Assembly (NCBI GenBank): GCA_905221605.1
Contig: CAJNDS010000158.1
Coordinates: 970,176-1,034,175 of the forward strand
Direction of reading: 5' to 3'
Length of the DNA: 64,000 nucleotides
Origin: Symbiodinium natans
Taxonomy: Eukaryota; Sar; Dinophyceae; Suessiales; Symbiodiniaceae
The number at the start of each line of letters is the position of its first letter. Within the stretch, counting starts at the first letter, position 1. The notes under the pieces were generated by a model that made no database searches, was not told the DNA's origin, and saw nothing but the letters and a program-made list of their open reading frames with translations. Below are positions 13,101-22,511 of this stretch, one piece after another. A program made the translations under genes and the position numbers.

Positions 13101-16100
13101 TGAAGTACTTTGCCGAGTACCAGCGCGATGGGATCAACGATGAAACGTGCGAGCTGATCGAGCCCTACTTGCGCTATGACCCGGACCCCAACAAGCACTG
13201 GTTGACTTGGAAGCATGCTGTGCTGGACCAAAAGCTGGCAAGAAAAGCCAACGCGGCAGCCGAGGGTCTTTGCAAGTTTGTGGGGGCCATGGTCATGTAC
13301 CATGAAGCCTCCAAGATCGTGAAGCCCAAGATGGACTACCTGAAGGTGCAAGAAGCCAAGCTTGACAAAGCACGCCAGGAATTGGCAGAAGCAGAAGCAG
13401 AGCTCAACCGAGTGCAGAGCGAAGTGGCCGCACTTGACCGGCAGCTACAAGCTGCGTACCATGCCAAAGCCGAGCTGGAGGCGAATAAAGATGCGGCAAA
13501 GAAGCGCACGGAAGCGGCGAACAGGCTACTTCATGGCTTATCAGGAGAAAAGGATCGCTGGACGGAGGATGCAACCACATTTGCCTCAAAAAGATTGGCT
13601 CTGGTCGGTGATGTTGCTTTGGCTGGGGCTTTTGTGACGTACTGTGGCCCATTCAATTCTGAGTTCCGGGAGCGACTCACTTTCGAGAGCTTCCTGGGAG
13701 ACATACGCGGCCAAAAGTTGCCAGCTCATGAGCGCATGAACATTGTCGAGTTCCTGGTGGATGAAGGCACCATCGGCGAGTGGTCACTGGAAGGTCTACC
13801 CAGCGATGAGCTGTCAATTCAAAACGCCATCATGGTGACGCGCTCCTCGCGATATCCCTTGATGATCGACCCACAAGGGCAAGCTTTGACATGGATCAAG
13901 AACAGGGAGCATGAGCGCATCTCTCTAGAGCCTACGATGTGCGTCACCACCTTGGGCAACAGGCTGCTGAAGGACCAACTGGAATGCACCATCAGCCACG
14001 GGCTCTGTCTCATCATTGAGAACGTGGAAAATGAGTCGGACCCAATTCTGGATCCTGTCCTCGAAAAAGCCGTGGTTTACAAGGTCCAGGCCAAGAAGTC
14101 GATCATCAGAATCGGGGATACCAACGTGGACTACGATGACAGGTTCTGCCTGTACATGACCTCCCGGCTGCCCAGCCCACACTTCAGCCCGGAGATCTCT
14201 GCGAAGACCACGGTCATTGATTTCACGGTCACGCTGCGGGGGTTGGAGCAGCAGCTGCTGGGCCGCGTCCTGAACATGGAGCAGCGCACCCTGGAAGAGA
14301 TGTTGGCTGCGCTCAAGGAGGAAACCACCAACAGCACGAAGGCTCTGCAAACGCTTGGCAAGCAGCTTCTGGAGCGGCTCTCCAATGCAAAAGGGAACTT
14401 GCTGGACGATACTCAACTCATCGAGGTCCTTGCAAACACCAAGGCCAAAGCAAAGGAGGTGGAAGCAAAGCTCGATGAGGCCAAGCAGCGGACCGTTGAG
14501 ATTGACGAGAAGCGGGAGCAGTTCAGGCCGGTTGCTACCAGAGGTAGCCTCATGTACTTCAACATGACCGAAACCCGACTGCTTTTTTGGGGGGGGAAAT
14601 GCGTTTTGTTGATCATGCAGAGAGCCCGTAGCAAGTTATGACATCCTTAGAAGGGGCTCCGTTTTTGCACGTCTGAGGAAATGATCCTGGTCAACAACCC
14701 CATCACCTTGCAGCCGAGCGGTTGGATGTACAACTGTTCTTTGGATCAGTTCCTTGGTAGCTGAATGAGTACACTTTGCACTTTTTGGTTAATATATTCC
14801 CTAGTAGAACTGAAAGTGTACACTTTATTTGGGGCTCATGGACTCAGCAACTAAGGTTCTTGGAGCGCTTTGACTTCTCCATCAAGAACTCGGAGAAGGT
14901 CCAGCCGACCTCGAAGCGGGTGGATCGCATCATTGACGCTCTGACCTACAACGTCTACCGCTACATGAACCGCGGCCTCTTTGAGCGTGACAAGATGATG
15001 TTCAAGTTGATGGTGGCGCTGAAGATCATGGTTGTGAATGGCGACTTGACCGGCGACGATGTCCTGGTTTTCTTGAAGGCCGGGGGCTCCTTAGACAAGA
15101 ACAACGAGCGGGGCAATCCATTCAACAAGTGGCTGGGTGAGAAGGCATGGCTGAATGCCATTCAGCTTACCCGCCACGGGTTTGGCCGAGATCAGATTCC
15201 AATTTTCCGAGATCTGACGGAAATGCTGCAGAGGAATGAGCTGGGCTGGCGAAAGTGGTTTGATGAGAGTGAGCCGGAGAACTGTCCGGTGCCCGAGTAC
15301 GAAGACAGAATTGTTATGGAAAGAACCATAGGTCCTTTCATACGCCTTGCCCTAGTCCGGGCTCTACGAGAGGACCGAGTTGGGATTGCCAGCGCGCAGT
15401 TTGTCGACAGGCAGCTTGGGCCCAGATTCACTGCGCCAGTCAGCGATACGATTGGCGACATCTATGAGGAATGCGGTGCTCGCAAGCCTGTGCTGTATCT
15501 GCTGTCCGCCGGGACAGATCCAACAAATATGATTGATGAGCCTTTGTCATAGTTGGGTAACATTTTACATGTTTAAGGGTACTTAAACCCAATAAGGAAT
15601 AGAAAATTAAATTTTTAATGCTATCCCAACCATGAACCAGGAGCTGGCCAAGCGGAAGAAGAAGTTCCCCACGGACAAGGTTTCCATGGGCGAAGGGCAG
15701 GAGAAGGTTGCTCGAGAAAAGAATGGTGCAGCATTCATAACCGGAGGCTGGGTCATTTTGCAGAACTGTCACCTTGGAACAGACTACATGAACGAGGTGG
15801 AGGAGGTGTTGACAAAGACACCAGAAATCCACCTCAACTACAGGCTTTGGATAACATGTGAGATAACATCACGCTTTCCCATCGGCTTGCTGCAGATGTG
15901 CATCAAAGTCACCCTCGAGCCACCAGCTGGATTGAAGGCTTCGTTGCACAGAACGTACACCACCATGGTCACACAAGAGACCCTGGACAAGGTAGACCAT
16001 GAGAAGTGGCGAACGCTGCTCTACACCGTGGCCGTCCTTCACAGCATTGTCCAAGAGCGGCGCAAATTTGGAGCGATTGGCTGGTGCATTCCTTACGAGT

Positions 16101-17446
16101 TTAACAACTCCGATTTGGATGCCTCCTTGCTGTTCTTGGAGAAGCATCTCTCATCCACTATCTTGGTAGGAATGCCACTTACGTGGAACACCATCCAGTA
16201 CATGATTGCTGAAGTGCAGTATGGTGGGCGGATCACTGACGATTTGGACAGGGACCTCATCAACACGTACGCTGCAAAGTGGTTTTGCGATGAGGTGTTC
16301 AAGGCTTCCTTTTGCTTCAATAACTACTCTTCGGATTTCGACTACAAGATTCCGGATGCTCTCGACATCGGCTTCTACAGGGACTACATCGAAACCATAC
16401 CACCGGTGGATTCGCCGCTCATCTTTGGTTTACACCCAAATGCGGACATCACGTACCGCATCAAGGAAGCTGCCGAGATGTTGACCACAATCGTTGAAAC
16501 GCAGCCGAAGGAGGGTAGTGCAACAGTGGGGAAGTCTGTGGATGAGAAGGCGAAGGAGAGTGCAACGGACTTGCTTGGCAAGCTGCCGGCAGATTTGGTA
16601 GAAGAGGTTTTCCGCGCTCAAATCCAGAAAATGAAAGGTCCTCCCCGAATGGATGAAAGAGGCTTCGGGGCGCCTTTGAACATCTTCTTGTTTCAAGAGC
16701 TACAGCGGCTGCAAAACATCATCAGCATCGTTCGCACAAACTTGGACAACCTCGTCATGGCAATCGATGGTACTGTTGTGATGACTGTGGATCTGCTGGA
16801 GGATTTGAACTGCGTGTTCGACAGCCGGGTGCCCCGCGGCTGGACACATGACGCTTCTGGAGCGGAGATCTCCTGGCTTCAGCCGGCACTTGGCGTGTGG
16901 GCGGCGGGCCTGACGGACAGGTACAATCAACTGAACACCTGGTTGGAATTTGGACGCAAGGAGATGAAATCATACTGGATCACTGGCTTCACGAACGCAC
17001 AGGGGTTCCTCACAGGCATTCGTCAGGAGGTGACTCGTCAACACAAGAGAGACCAGTGGGCGCTGGATGAGGTCGTGACACACACGGAGGTGTTGACCTT
17101 GGACACTCCCGACCGTGTTCGGGAGCTTCCAGAAGAAGGCCAGAACATCCACGGTCTCTTCATCGAGGGCGGGAAGTGGAACCGGCTGGAGGGAAAGCTG
17201 GAGGAAAGCGAAGCCAAGAAGCTTCAGATGAACATGCCGGTCATTTATGTCACGGCCGTCGAGATCAAGACACTCAAGGCCATGAATTCCTCATCCGGGC
17301 CTTACCCCGCTTTCAATGCGGCTGTCTACAAGTACCCAAGAAGAAATGACAGGTACCTCATCTTCAGGCTATTGCTCAGATCTGGAGAGCATCATCCTCA
17401 TCACTGGAGACTGCGAGGAGTCTGCCTCGTGGCGCAGACGGATTAG
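1153..17446 (+). CDS. Outer-arm axonemal dynein heavy chain, gamma/DNAH5-DNAH8 class
   Basis: ATP-driven motor of the outer dynein arm; it slides doublet microtubules in flagella. Exons: 1153-1610, 1718-1888, 1999-2214, 2324-2419, 2537-4331, 4507-4617, 4798-5775, 5868-5960, 6085-6171, 6565-6665, 6855-7233, 7315-11782, 11992-12671, 12776-14569, 14678-14748, 14856-15537, 15641-17446. They total 13,986 nt in one frame, about 4,661 aa, the usual full length. The tail and linker carry gamma-class landmarks (NEAKDNVKYL, RYYNTSER, KITNQM). Walker A motifs: AAA1 GPAGTGKT near residue 1898, AAA2 GPTLCGKS near 2183, AAA3 GSAGTAKT near 2540, AAA4 GVGGSGKQ near 2903. A coiled-coil stalk flanks the microtubule-binding domain at about 3252-3396. 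AAA5, AAA6 and the C-terminal domain follow, ending WRLRGVCLVAQTD and TAG. Start: the ATG at 1153 is in frame, but an acceptor at 1169-1170 leaves room for an earlier small exon. Intron 11 boundaries are the least certain. Confidence 0.95.
1611..1717 (+). mobile_element. Dynein intron 1: introner family A, GA-AG, TSD GAAC
   Basis: A 107-nt intron. GAAC occurs at 1611-1614 and again at 1718-1721. Between them the element starts CTTAGTAGCTGAG and ends CTCAGCAACTAAG, an inverted repeat with one mismatch. Removing 1611-1717 gives ...EEQKNDFLTSFEKF in frame. Donor GA comes from the duplication and acceptor AG from the element. Confidence 0.85.
1889..1998 (+). mobile_element. Dynein intron 2: introner-like, GT-AG, TSD GTAT
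   Basis: A 110-nt intron with GTAT at 1889-1892 and 1999-2002. The ends TCTGGGTCATTG and CCATGGTGAAG are a weak inverted repeat. Splicing gives ...EVIGEYGALLETW in frame. Confidence 0.8.
2215..2323 (+). mobile_element. Dynein intron 3: introner family B, GA-AG, TSD GAGT
   Basis: A 109-nt intron with GAGT at 2215-2218 and 2324-2327. The element begins CATGGGTAGGTTTG and ends CAAACCTACCCCAG, a 14-bp inverted repeat with two mismatches. Splicing gives ...TRQGGSDVAPKSR. Confidence 0.85.
2420..2536 (+). mobile_element. Dynein intron 4: introner family B, GA-AG, TSD GAAA
   Basis: A 117-nt intron with GAAA at 2420-2423 and 2537-2540. It has the same terminal repeats as intron 3. Splicing restores the strongly conserved NEAKDNVKYL motif exactly. 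A GT donor 8 bases inside would insert HGK into that motif. Confidence 0.9.
4332..4506 (+). mobile_element. Dynein intron 5: family A relative carrying telomeric repeats
   Basis: A 175-nt GT-AG intron. The 5' end CTGGGTAGCTAAG and 3' end TTCAGCAACGAG resemble family A termini. The flanks share GTG (GTGG/GTGA). The junction reads ...SLHKVKERLSAR. The interior carries CCCTAAA repeats. Confidence 0.75.
4444..4484. repeat. Interstitial telomeric repeat (CCCTAAA)n inside intron 5
   Basis: About five tandem AAACCCT units, then a degenerate AACCC. The tract is bounded on both sides by TTTT, so it looks inserted into the 3' arm of a family A-like introner. Confidence 0.9.
4618..4797 (+). mobile_element. 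Dynein intron 6: GA-AG, TSD GATG
   Basis: A 180-nt intron with GATG at 4618-4621 and 4798-4801 and a third GATG at 4781. Splicing gives ...CLQPSMDDIQSAVNGG. Terminal inversion is weak (CTTAG.. / ..CTCAG). The extra length suggests nested or older insertions. Confidence 0.75.
5776..5867 (+). mobile_element. Dynein intron 7: introner family B, GT-AG, TSD GTAT/GTAC
   Basis: A 92-nt third copy of family B, starting CATGGGTAGGTTTG and ending TTACCTACCCCAG. Flanks match at 3 of 4 bases. Splicing gives ...KEEYEVHGRKRQIF. Confidence 0.85.
5961..6084 (+). mobile_element. Dynein intron 8: introner family D, GA-AG, TSD GACC/GAGC
   Basis: A 124-nt intron. The ends carry AGCCCAGT and ACTGGGCT as inverted repeats, and the flanks match at 3 of 4 bases. 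Splicing gives ...QTEKELDYLSQLYDLY, as the family requires. Confidence 0.75.
6172..6564 (+). mobile_element. Dynein intron 9: composite 393-nt intron
   Basis: GT-AG, joining ...DYLWVE to VPAEMEN. The first part (to 6275) has inverted ends with GTTATAAG/CTTATAAC, like the free element at 18288. The remainder holds 25 consecutive G (6421-6445), TA-rich DNA, repeated CCCTCATT and 15 consecutive C (6544-6558). This appears to be an introner enlarged by later insertions. Confidence 0.65.
6421..6445. repeat. Poly-G tract of 25 inside dynein intron 9
   Basis: Uninterrupted G run, with a C run at 6544-6558 in the same intron. The two could pair in the transcript. Confidence 0.9.
6666..6854 (+). mobile_element. 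Dynein intron 10: introner family E, GC-AG, TSD GCTG
   Basis: A 189-nt intron with GCTG at 6666-6669 and 6855-6858. The element starts CTGGGCTCTTGTT and ends AACAAGAACCCAG, a 13-bp inverted repeat with one mismatch. Splicing gives ...WPAYHELKREIEDF, the family motif. Inside is an (ATGT)n microsatellite (6691-6739) followed by TA repeats. Confidence 0.85.
6691..6739. repeat. (ATGT)n microsatellite in intron 10
   Basis: About twelve tetranucleotide units with one interruption, then alternating TA. It accounts for much of the extra length of this introner. Confidence 0.9.
7234..7314 (+). mobile_element. Dynein intron 11: short introner-like intron, boundaries uncertain
   Basis: An inverted repeat CTTGGAA / TTCCAAG bounds most of the intron. 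A GA-AG reading (7234-7314) gives SLG-HRFLNAM. A one-codon-pair alternative (about 7235-7309) keeps DQ. Both stay in frame; the GA-AG reading was used. Confidence 0.6.
11783..11991 (+). mobile_element. Dynein intron 12: GT-AG, TSD GTC, with telomeric repeats
   Basis: A 209-nt intron. GTCG/GTCT flanks match at 3 of 4 bases. Splicing gives ...GEVVGLLQKDEKE. The distal part (11916-11971) is CCCTAAA repeats. Terminal inversion is not clear. Confidence 0.7.
11916..11971. repeat. Interstitial telomeric repeat inside intron 12
   Basis: Seven to eight AAACCCT units with one AAAACCT variant. It is the second such tract in this gene, in the same CCCTAAA orientation as the one in intron 5. Confidence 0.9.
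12672..12775 (+). mobile_element. Dynein intron 13: introner family C, GA-AG, 12-bp flanking duplication
   Basis: A 104-nt intron. GACTGTGAAGAC at 12672-12683 recurs at 12776-12787, longer than the usual 4 bp. The element has GTTGGG / CCCAAC ends. Splicing gives ...IKKDCEDNAAAIN. Confidence 0.85.
14570..14677 (+). mobile_element. Dynein intron 14: GA-AG, TSD GAAA
   Basis: A 108-nt intron with GAAA at 14570-14573 and 14678-14681. Splicing gives ...YFNMTEMILVNNP. Inverted ends are weak (CGACTGC / GCACGTCT). Confidence 0.75.
14749..14855 (+). mobile_element. Dynein intron 15: introner family A, GT-AG, TSD GTTC
   Basis: A 107-nt intron, the same length and family as intron 1. GTTC at 14749-14752 recurs at 14856-14859. 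Ends are CTTGGTAGCTGA / CTCAGCAACTAAG. Splicing gives ...SLDQFLERFDFSI. Confidence 0.87.
15538..15640 (+). mobile_element. Dynein intron 16: introner family C, GA-AG, TSD GAGC
   Basis: A 103-nt intron with GAGC at 15538-15541 and 15641-15644. It is closely similar to intron 13 over most of its length, with GTTGGGTAACATTTTACAT shared at the 5' end. Splicing gives ...TNMIDELAKRKKK. Confidence 0.87.
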
Positions 17447-18287
17447 CCGGTCATCACTTCAGGGTTGGTGGCCAATGCGCCGCCCGTACAGTAACAGTGA
17501 TGTGGACAGTCGGATTGAAGGAAAATCGCCTTGCCTGCCTCGTGCGTGTAAGCCTGGGGAGGCCATCAACTTTTGTTACAGTATTTTTTTGGCAAAACGA
17601 GCACTAAAGAACGACTTCGTAAGTAGCAAAGATGTGCTTCTCAACCTTGGAGGTGCAGGCAGTGGGCGTCCAAGCTGGCCTGGACAGGACGCTGCACCCG
17701 CAGGCCAGGATGTCATGAAATGTGGGGCATGTAAACATACACAGGGAAGAAAAGCCAGGCTCCGTAGGACGAAAAGAACCACAAAAGGGACCATCATGTA
17801 GAGAGGCCCCTCAAACTCCTGCGGGTGGGCCTATATACTATATTCCTCCAATAGTCTAGGGTTTCCGCTGTCGGTAGTCCGTGCAGGAGCTGCAGCGCCA
17901 GCAGCTCGCAACTGCTGAGGCAATGAACGGCGGCATCCAGCGTAGTACATGATGGTGCAATGTATGTTGCTGAGAGATCGGCGCAGTGTGCTGTGGTCAT
18001 GCATTGTGCCTCACGTAGAAAAAGGCAGGAACATGTGCACAGGAGACACGGAAAGTCCGTGCTTGGCTTGTGAGGCAGTCCTTGGCCGAATTGCTGCAGC
18101 TATTGCGCGGAGTGGGCGCAGGCCCAGCGACAATCCCGTCACCAACAACCCACTTCTGTACTCACGGCGCTGCCTGTGGTTTTGCCCAGGCCGCACGACT
18201 TCCTCACAAGACTGGACGCCCGCGCCGCCACGCTTTCCAGAGCAGAGCTTTGGCCTTTGCAACGCCTGCTAGGGCTTGCGACGCTTA
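17447..18287. other. Intergenic stretch after the dynein stop
   Basis: It holds the dynein 3' untranslated region and short open frames on both strands with no recognisable family. No AATAAA-type signal stands out. An open frame ending near 18306 runs straight into the element at 18288 and could be a terminal exon, but I cannot support it. Confidence 0.4.
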
Positions 18288-18396
18288 CTTGGAGATTCAT
18301 GGGTAGCTATGCGTGAGTTATAAGTAGGGTAACTTTACTTATAACCTTACTTAGAGTACTGATAACCCTGCTTATGACGACCCATGAACCTTCAAG
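18288..18396. mobile_element. Solo introner-like element, family F
   Basis: A 109-bp element with ends CTTGGAGATTCATGGGTAG and the complement of CTTGAAGGTTCATGGGTCG, so the terminal inverted repeat is about 19 bp. Length and CT...AG ends match the dynein introners. No 4-bp duplication is visible in the flanks and no gene is recognised around it. Related copies are at 6172-6275 and 35261-35375. Confidence 0.7.
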
Positions 18397-19733
18397 TATG
18401 AATGTGCTGCTTACGCTGCGTCTTTCTTGACCGTTATCCTGAAGAATCATCGATCAACATGTTTGGAGAGCCTTAGGCCTTGTTGCTGACATGCATCAGT
18501 GCGCACAGACTTGCGCTTTCACATAAGGGTGGAGCAGACACTGTTCCGTTTGGAGCCCATCCCTCAGCAATTGGATGCACAGCAGCACGCAAAGGGAAGA
18601 GACCAGGTTTGCCGGGTGGGGAACATCTGCTTTACCATGCTTTACTTCTAGACACGATGGTCGGAGAATGATCCAACTCTCCAAGTAACCGTGCAGGGCA
18701 ATCTGGCAATCTCCTGTTGTTGTTGTTGTCTGGTGTAAGGCCAAACCTCTCCGCCTATGAGCGCGAAGCTGTACTCGTACGGCTGGGCATGGATCGAGCC
18801 TTGTTCAGAACTTAGGGGGATGGCACTCGGCTTCCAACATCCTTGCGGGCTGAGGGATGGCAATTGCCTTCAAATCTCTCCAGATTGAAACCTTTTTAAG
18901 TGTGAGCAGTGCAAGAAACAGGAAATGCAGGCGTGGACGTCTTGGACTTCTGCCGGATTCTTGGAGGCGAGGCACGCAGACCGCGATGAAGCTTGATTAA
19001 ACTGACCTGAACCCTACACCCTACGGAAGCTCGAAGCATCTCTGGCATCTCCGAACCCTAAAGCTCTCGACAAGAAATCCCCACGCCTACCCAATGCTTG
19101 CGACTGCAATCTCCAGGCGACCTGGCGATGACCATCGATCCGCGGGCTACCTGATGGCAGATTCATGGGCTTAGATGTCTTAGGGCGCAGGTTCCGTGCT
19201 TGGAAGAGTGTTTGAGTCTCAAGAAAAGAAGCTTAAGCAAAGTGCTGAGTCTTTGTAAGCGCCTGGTTGGTGGAGGCGTCATCCCTGCCGGAAGTGCCAG
19301 TTGGCCTGGCTGCACAGGCGTCATCCAAGCTACGCTGTGAATCAGTGAAGCGCTTGGGGGTCGTTCAGCAATAGGCTCCCCTTTTGGGGCCGCTTGTCGC
19401 AAGGAATCCTGTATCCACAAGGGGGCCCTATGTGAGCAACATCCTCATTTCCACGTCTGCGATTTGTGTTCAATGTGTTCGTTCGGAAGACACGGCTCTC
19501 GAGTAGGAATGCGTTGCTATCACACGGCCAGAGCTCCTGCAAATGTCGGAATGGCTCTCGGCGCTTTGCCAGGAACTCCTGCGGCAGGTCTCCGCGGAAC
19601 TACGGCGGAATGGAGCTTTGCACTGAGTGTCCCAAGTCGCCCAATCATGGCGAGCTAGTGTGTTGATGAACACCCTGGCCCGCCAACTTCGTTGCTACCA
19701 TGTTGTGGTTCCTGCAACCAAACCCAAAAAGAG
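18397..19733. other. Intergenic stretch with nothing recognised
   Basis: There are only short overlapping open frames on both strands, with no paired splice sites leading to a recognisable protein. One degenerate CCCTAMACCCTA segment occurs near 19010-19022. Confidence 0.4.
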
Positions 19734-19735
19734 AA

Positions 19736-19766
<31 letters not shown>

Positions 19767-19770
19767 AGAG
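19734..19770. repeat. (GA)n microsatellite
   Basis: An almost pure GA run directly abutting the spliced-leader relic that follows. Confidence 0.9.
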
Positions 19771-19789
19771 GTAGCCATTTTGGCTCAAG
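19771..19789 (+). other. Relic of the dinoflagellate spliced leader
   Basis: GTAGCCATTTTGGCTCAAG matches the 3' 19 nt of the conserved 22-nt dinoflagellate spliced leader (DCCGUAGCCAUUUUGGCUCAAG). The next bases are TCGCC, not a GT donor, so this is not an SL RNA gene. The likely reading is that a trans-spliced mRNA was reverse transcribed and reinserted. No duplicated target or poly(A) tail is obvious. Confidence 0.85.
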
Positions 19790-20179
19790 TCGCCTGGGGG
19801 AAACCCGCCCTCCGCCGGGTGGCTTGAGCCCGCCGCGCCGATCCAACAAGCTCCAACTCAGGTGCCACCTCCTTACACCCTAAGTTCCCTTTGGGTTCGC
19901 GTTCGGGGTGACAGCTGCTTCAACTTGACAGGACGGGGGGGGGGGGGCCGGGGTGATCCCTACTACGGTGGCCTGAGATTGCAGCTACAGGACCAGTGTA
20001 GGCAGTGTGTGGACAGTTTGTTGGGAGTAACCGTCTTTGCTCATCACTTGCACCATGCCGTAGAGCTATCTTGCACGGTAGGGGGCGCATGCCTTTGCGA
20101 GCTTCTGCAGGGTTGCCAGGACGTCACTTGTCGAGTAACGTTATTTCGGGGATAAGCAGGGCCCGCCGAAGCCAAAGCC

Positions 20180-20650
20180 ATGGATAGCGGCAGCGATGCC
20201 TGTGATAGACAGCCGCTGCTAAGGAGGAGGGAAAGAGGAGGAGAAGACGACAATCTCAGCTGGGGGCAACTAGCGGCGACCACGACGGAGGGATATGAAG
20301 AGGAGGAGGTAGCAGGACTACGTCGTCATCATGCGCCGCCTGAGTCTGAAGAAGATCCACGGGGGAGCGGAGCAGGTGGGCCCGCAGCAGGGGGAGGTGG
20401 CCATCGAGAAGGATCGCGAGACAACCAAGAGAGCCAGACGGAGCAACGCCGAAGCATGAGACAAAGGAGCACCTGGAAAGCAGCCGCAACAGACACCAAA
20501 GAGATGAAGCGCGCCGTGGAGTACCAGGCGCCAGCTGATGCAGACCGCCCGGAGCAAACTCCAGGGACACTGTCTTGCAACAATGGCAGCACTTCCAGAA
20601 TGACAACAAGTAGAGGGGGGAACGCACGTGCCGAAGATGAAATGAGATGA
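20180..20650 (+). CDS. Hypothetical hydrophilic ORF downstream of the spliced-leader relic
   Basis: A 156-codon open frame with ATG in a favourable context (AAGCCATGG), starting 390 nt after the leader relic. The product would be arginine-, glutamate- and glycine-rich, without hydrophobic segments or known motifs, beginning MDSGSDACDRQPLLRRRERG. The position fits the body of a retroposed mRNA. The purine-rich low-complexity sequence could equally be chance. The opposite strand is also open across much of this region, which weakens the case. Confidence 0.25.
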   Translation: MDSGSDACDRQPLLRRRERGGEDDNLSWGQLAATTTEGYEEEEVAGLRRHHAPPESEEDPRGSGAGGPAAGGGGHREGSRDNQESQTEQRRSMRQRSTWKAAATDTKEMKRAVEYQAPADADRPEQTPGTLSCNNGSTSRMTTSRGGNARAEDEMR

Positions 20651-22485
20651 ATGAGAGCCAAGAGATAAGGGGGGGGGGGGGAGGTTTTCGGAGGAATAGG
20701 AGGAGGGATTCAGGGATGATTCGGGTCTCGAAGGAAGATTGTGTGGAAGGGTTAGAAGGCGATTCACCGCAGCCAGAACAACAGGATGAAAGTTGATGGG
20801 GGTAAGGGGAGGCTTTCGTTTGGTAAGCAAAGGCTTTTTGTGGGCGTTGTTTAACCAGGGGTGATCGTTCAGGTAAACACAGGACAAGTAGACAAATCCA
20901 TGTACCGTGCAAAAATCGGAGTGATGCTTTGACGCGGAGTGTTGGAGCGAGGCAAGTAGGGGGGGTGGGGGGAAAGACAAGCATCACTCCTTGCTTTCTA
21001 GTTCCATTCAGAGTAACGCCGTGAGACCCCAGCCAGCAATCTCTGGCAGGGGAACCTTGTAGTACTGGGGCAACCCGAGGCATAATTCAAGGGCGGGGTC
21101 ATACGAACCCACATGAGACAGCAATGCATGTTTTTCCTCGGTTGCACCTGGGGAAACCGCAGCACTTGTCCTTTACGGGGGGGGGGAGATTTCCTTTGGC
21201 TGTTACAATCCAGCGGTTTCTGTTTTCATTCAGTGTCACGCCGACCTGACAGAAGTGCGCCGGTCGCTGTGGTCTCACTGGACCTGACTCACCCTCGGGC
21301 GCGCTTCGAGCGCGGGGGGGCACCCCTAAGCCCAGCAGAAGAAGAAGAAGAGAGAGAATGGGGAGGGGCAAGGCGCGCAGAAAGAAACAAAGAGGGAGGG
21401 AGAGAGGTAGAGAGGCACTGCTTGGCACTCGCCTTGCCGGCGATATGAAATTCTGACTTCACAGGAACTTCACAGGAGGGGAAGGGGGTGCACCTCCCAA
21501 CCCTCGTGCCCATGGAACGAGCGCGGGATGACGAGGTTCGCTCCTCATTCTTAGGCCTTAGGCCCGTTGAGAAGAACAGCAAGAAGACGGACAAATGGCC
21601 GTGCATGTTGCTCTGTCGAATGCGGCGAGCTTCGCTTTGATGATGGGTGACACTTTTGAAGGGGAAGTGCAGGAGATAGGGCCTACTGTGTCATCTTAAA
21701 ACCGATTGGGTGGGGGGGGGGGGAGAAATACACCTATCTGCTCCTCCGACGCGGTTATCGGCCGCGCAGTGCCATTGGGCCCCATCCCCAACGAAAGAAC
21801 GAAAGGAGGAGAAGAGGAAAGAGGGGGCTCAGTGATTGATGGGGTGCTGAGCCACTCTCTTCAAAGTTGTTGACTCCATGCCTTCGTGAGTGGACAGCCC
21901 CTTGCTTCTAGAAATAACTTTCACGCGCAAACACAGAGCAACAAGACACGCAGGCACAGATTGGATACAGAGACCCACTAAGAGAGACACCGCCCTCGCC
22001 GCCGGGTTGGCTCTCTCAGCCGAAGAACGGCCCCCCCAAGCTGCCTCCCTCGACCTCAAGGCCTGAGGGGAAGGAGATGCTCGGGGCTTTGGACTGGGTG
22101 GCAGAGGCTTGCTTGCGCGGCTGACGGTCCTGTGCGCTTCACTTGAGCTTCGCTCTCCAGACCGCCAAGAAGCGACCAGCAACCACGTACCCTGGATGTA
22201 CCGGTGACCCCAGCAAGCCGAACCCCAGCCCCACAACCACACCGCAAGCTTGCTAGTTTTCGTACAGAAGCCACGCGCGCGCAATGGGCAGCTGCTGTAC
22301 CTCCGCGCCCATGGTGGACGACCTTGGCACCTCTGCGGCTGCCGGCGTCAAGAGGGAAGAAAGAAGGGATCCCTTCTTGGCACCGAGCGTGCACTACCTG
22401 GAGACCCTTGGATCGGCAAAAGCCAAGAAATCTCACAGAAAGCCCCAGAAGCCCTAGAACGGAAGTTTTGATCCCCTGACTGCAG
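20651..22485. other. Purine-rich intergenic stretch
   Basis: Several G runs (20669-20681, 21177-21187, 21712-21722) and A/G-rich tracts. Two similar phrases, TTCCATTCAGAGTAACGCCG near 21001 and TTTTCATTCAGTGTCACGCC near 21222, suggest a diverged repeat of about 220 bp. No gene is recognised. Confidence 0.4.
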
Positions 22486-22511
22486 TGCTAAACAGGACCG
22501 GCTTCTGCGAG

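Noticed and set aside
1153-17446. Cytoplasmic dynein or alpha/beta outer-arm heavy chain
   Set aside because: The tail motifs (NEAKDNVKYL, YYNTSER) and overall order fit the gamma/DNAH5-DNAH8 class better, judged from memory of the family and not from a search.
19771-19789. SL RNA gene
   Set aside because: A functional SL RNA gene needs a splice donor right after CTCAAG. Here TCGCC follows and no short RNA gene structure is seen.
20256-21083. 275-codon minus-strand ORF
   Set aside because: It is the complement of purine-rich DNA, giving Pro/Leu/Ser-rich low-information protein without a motif.
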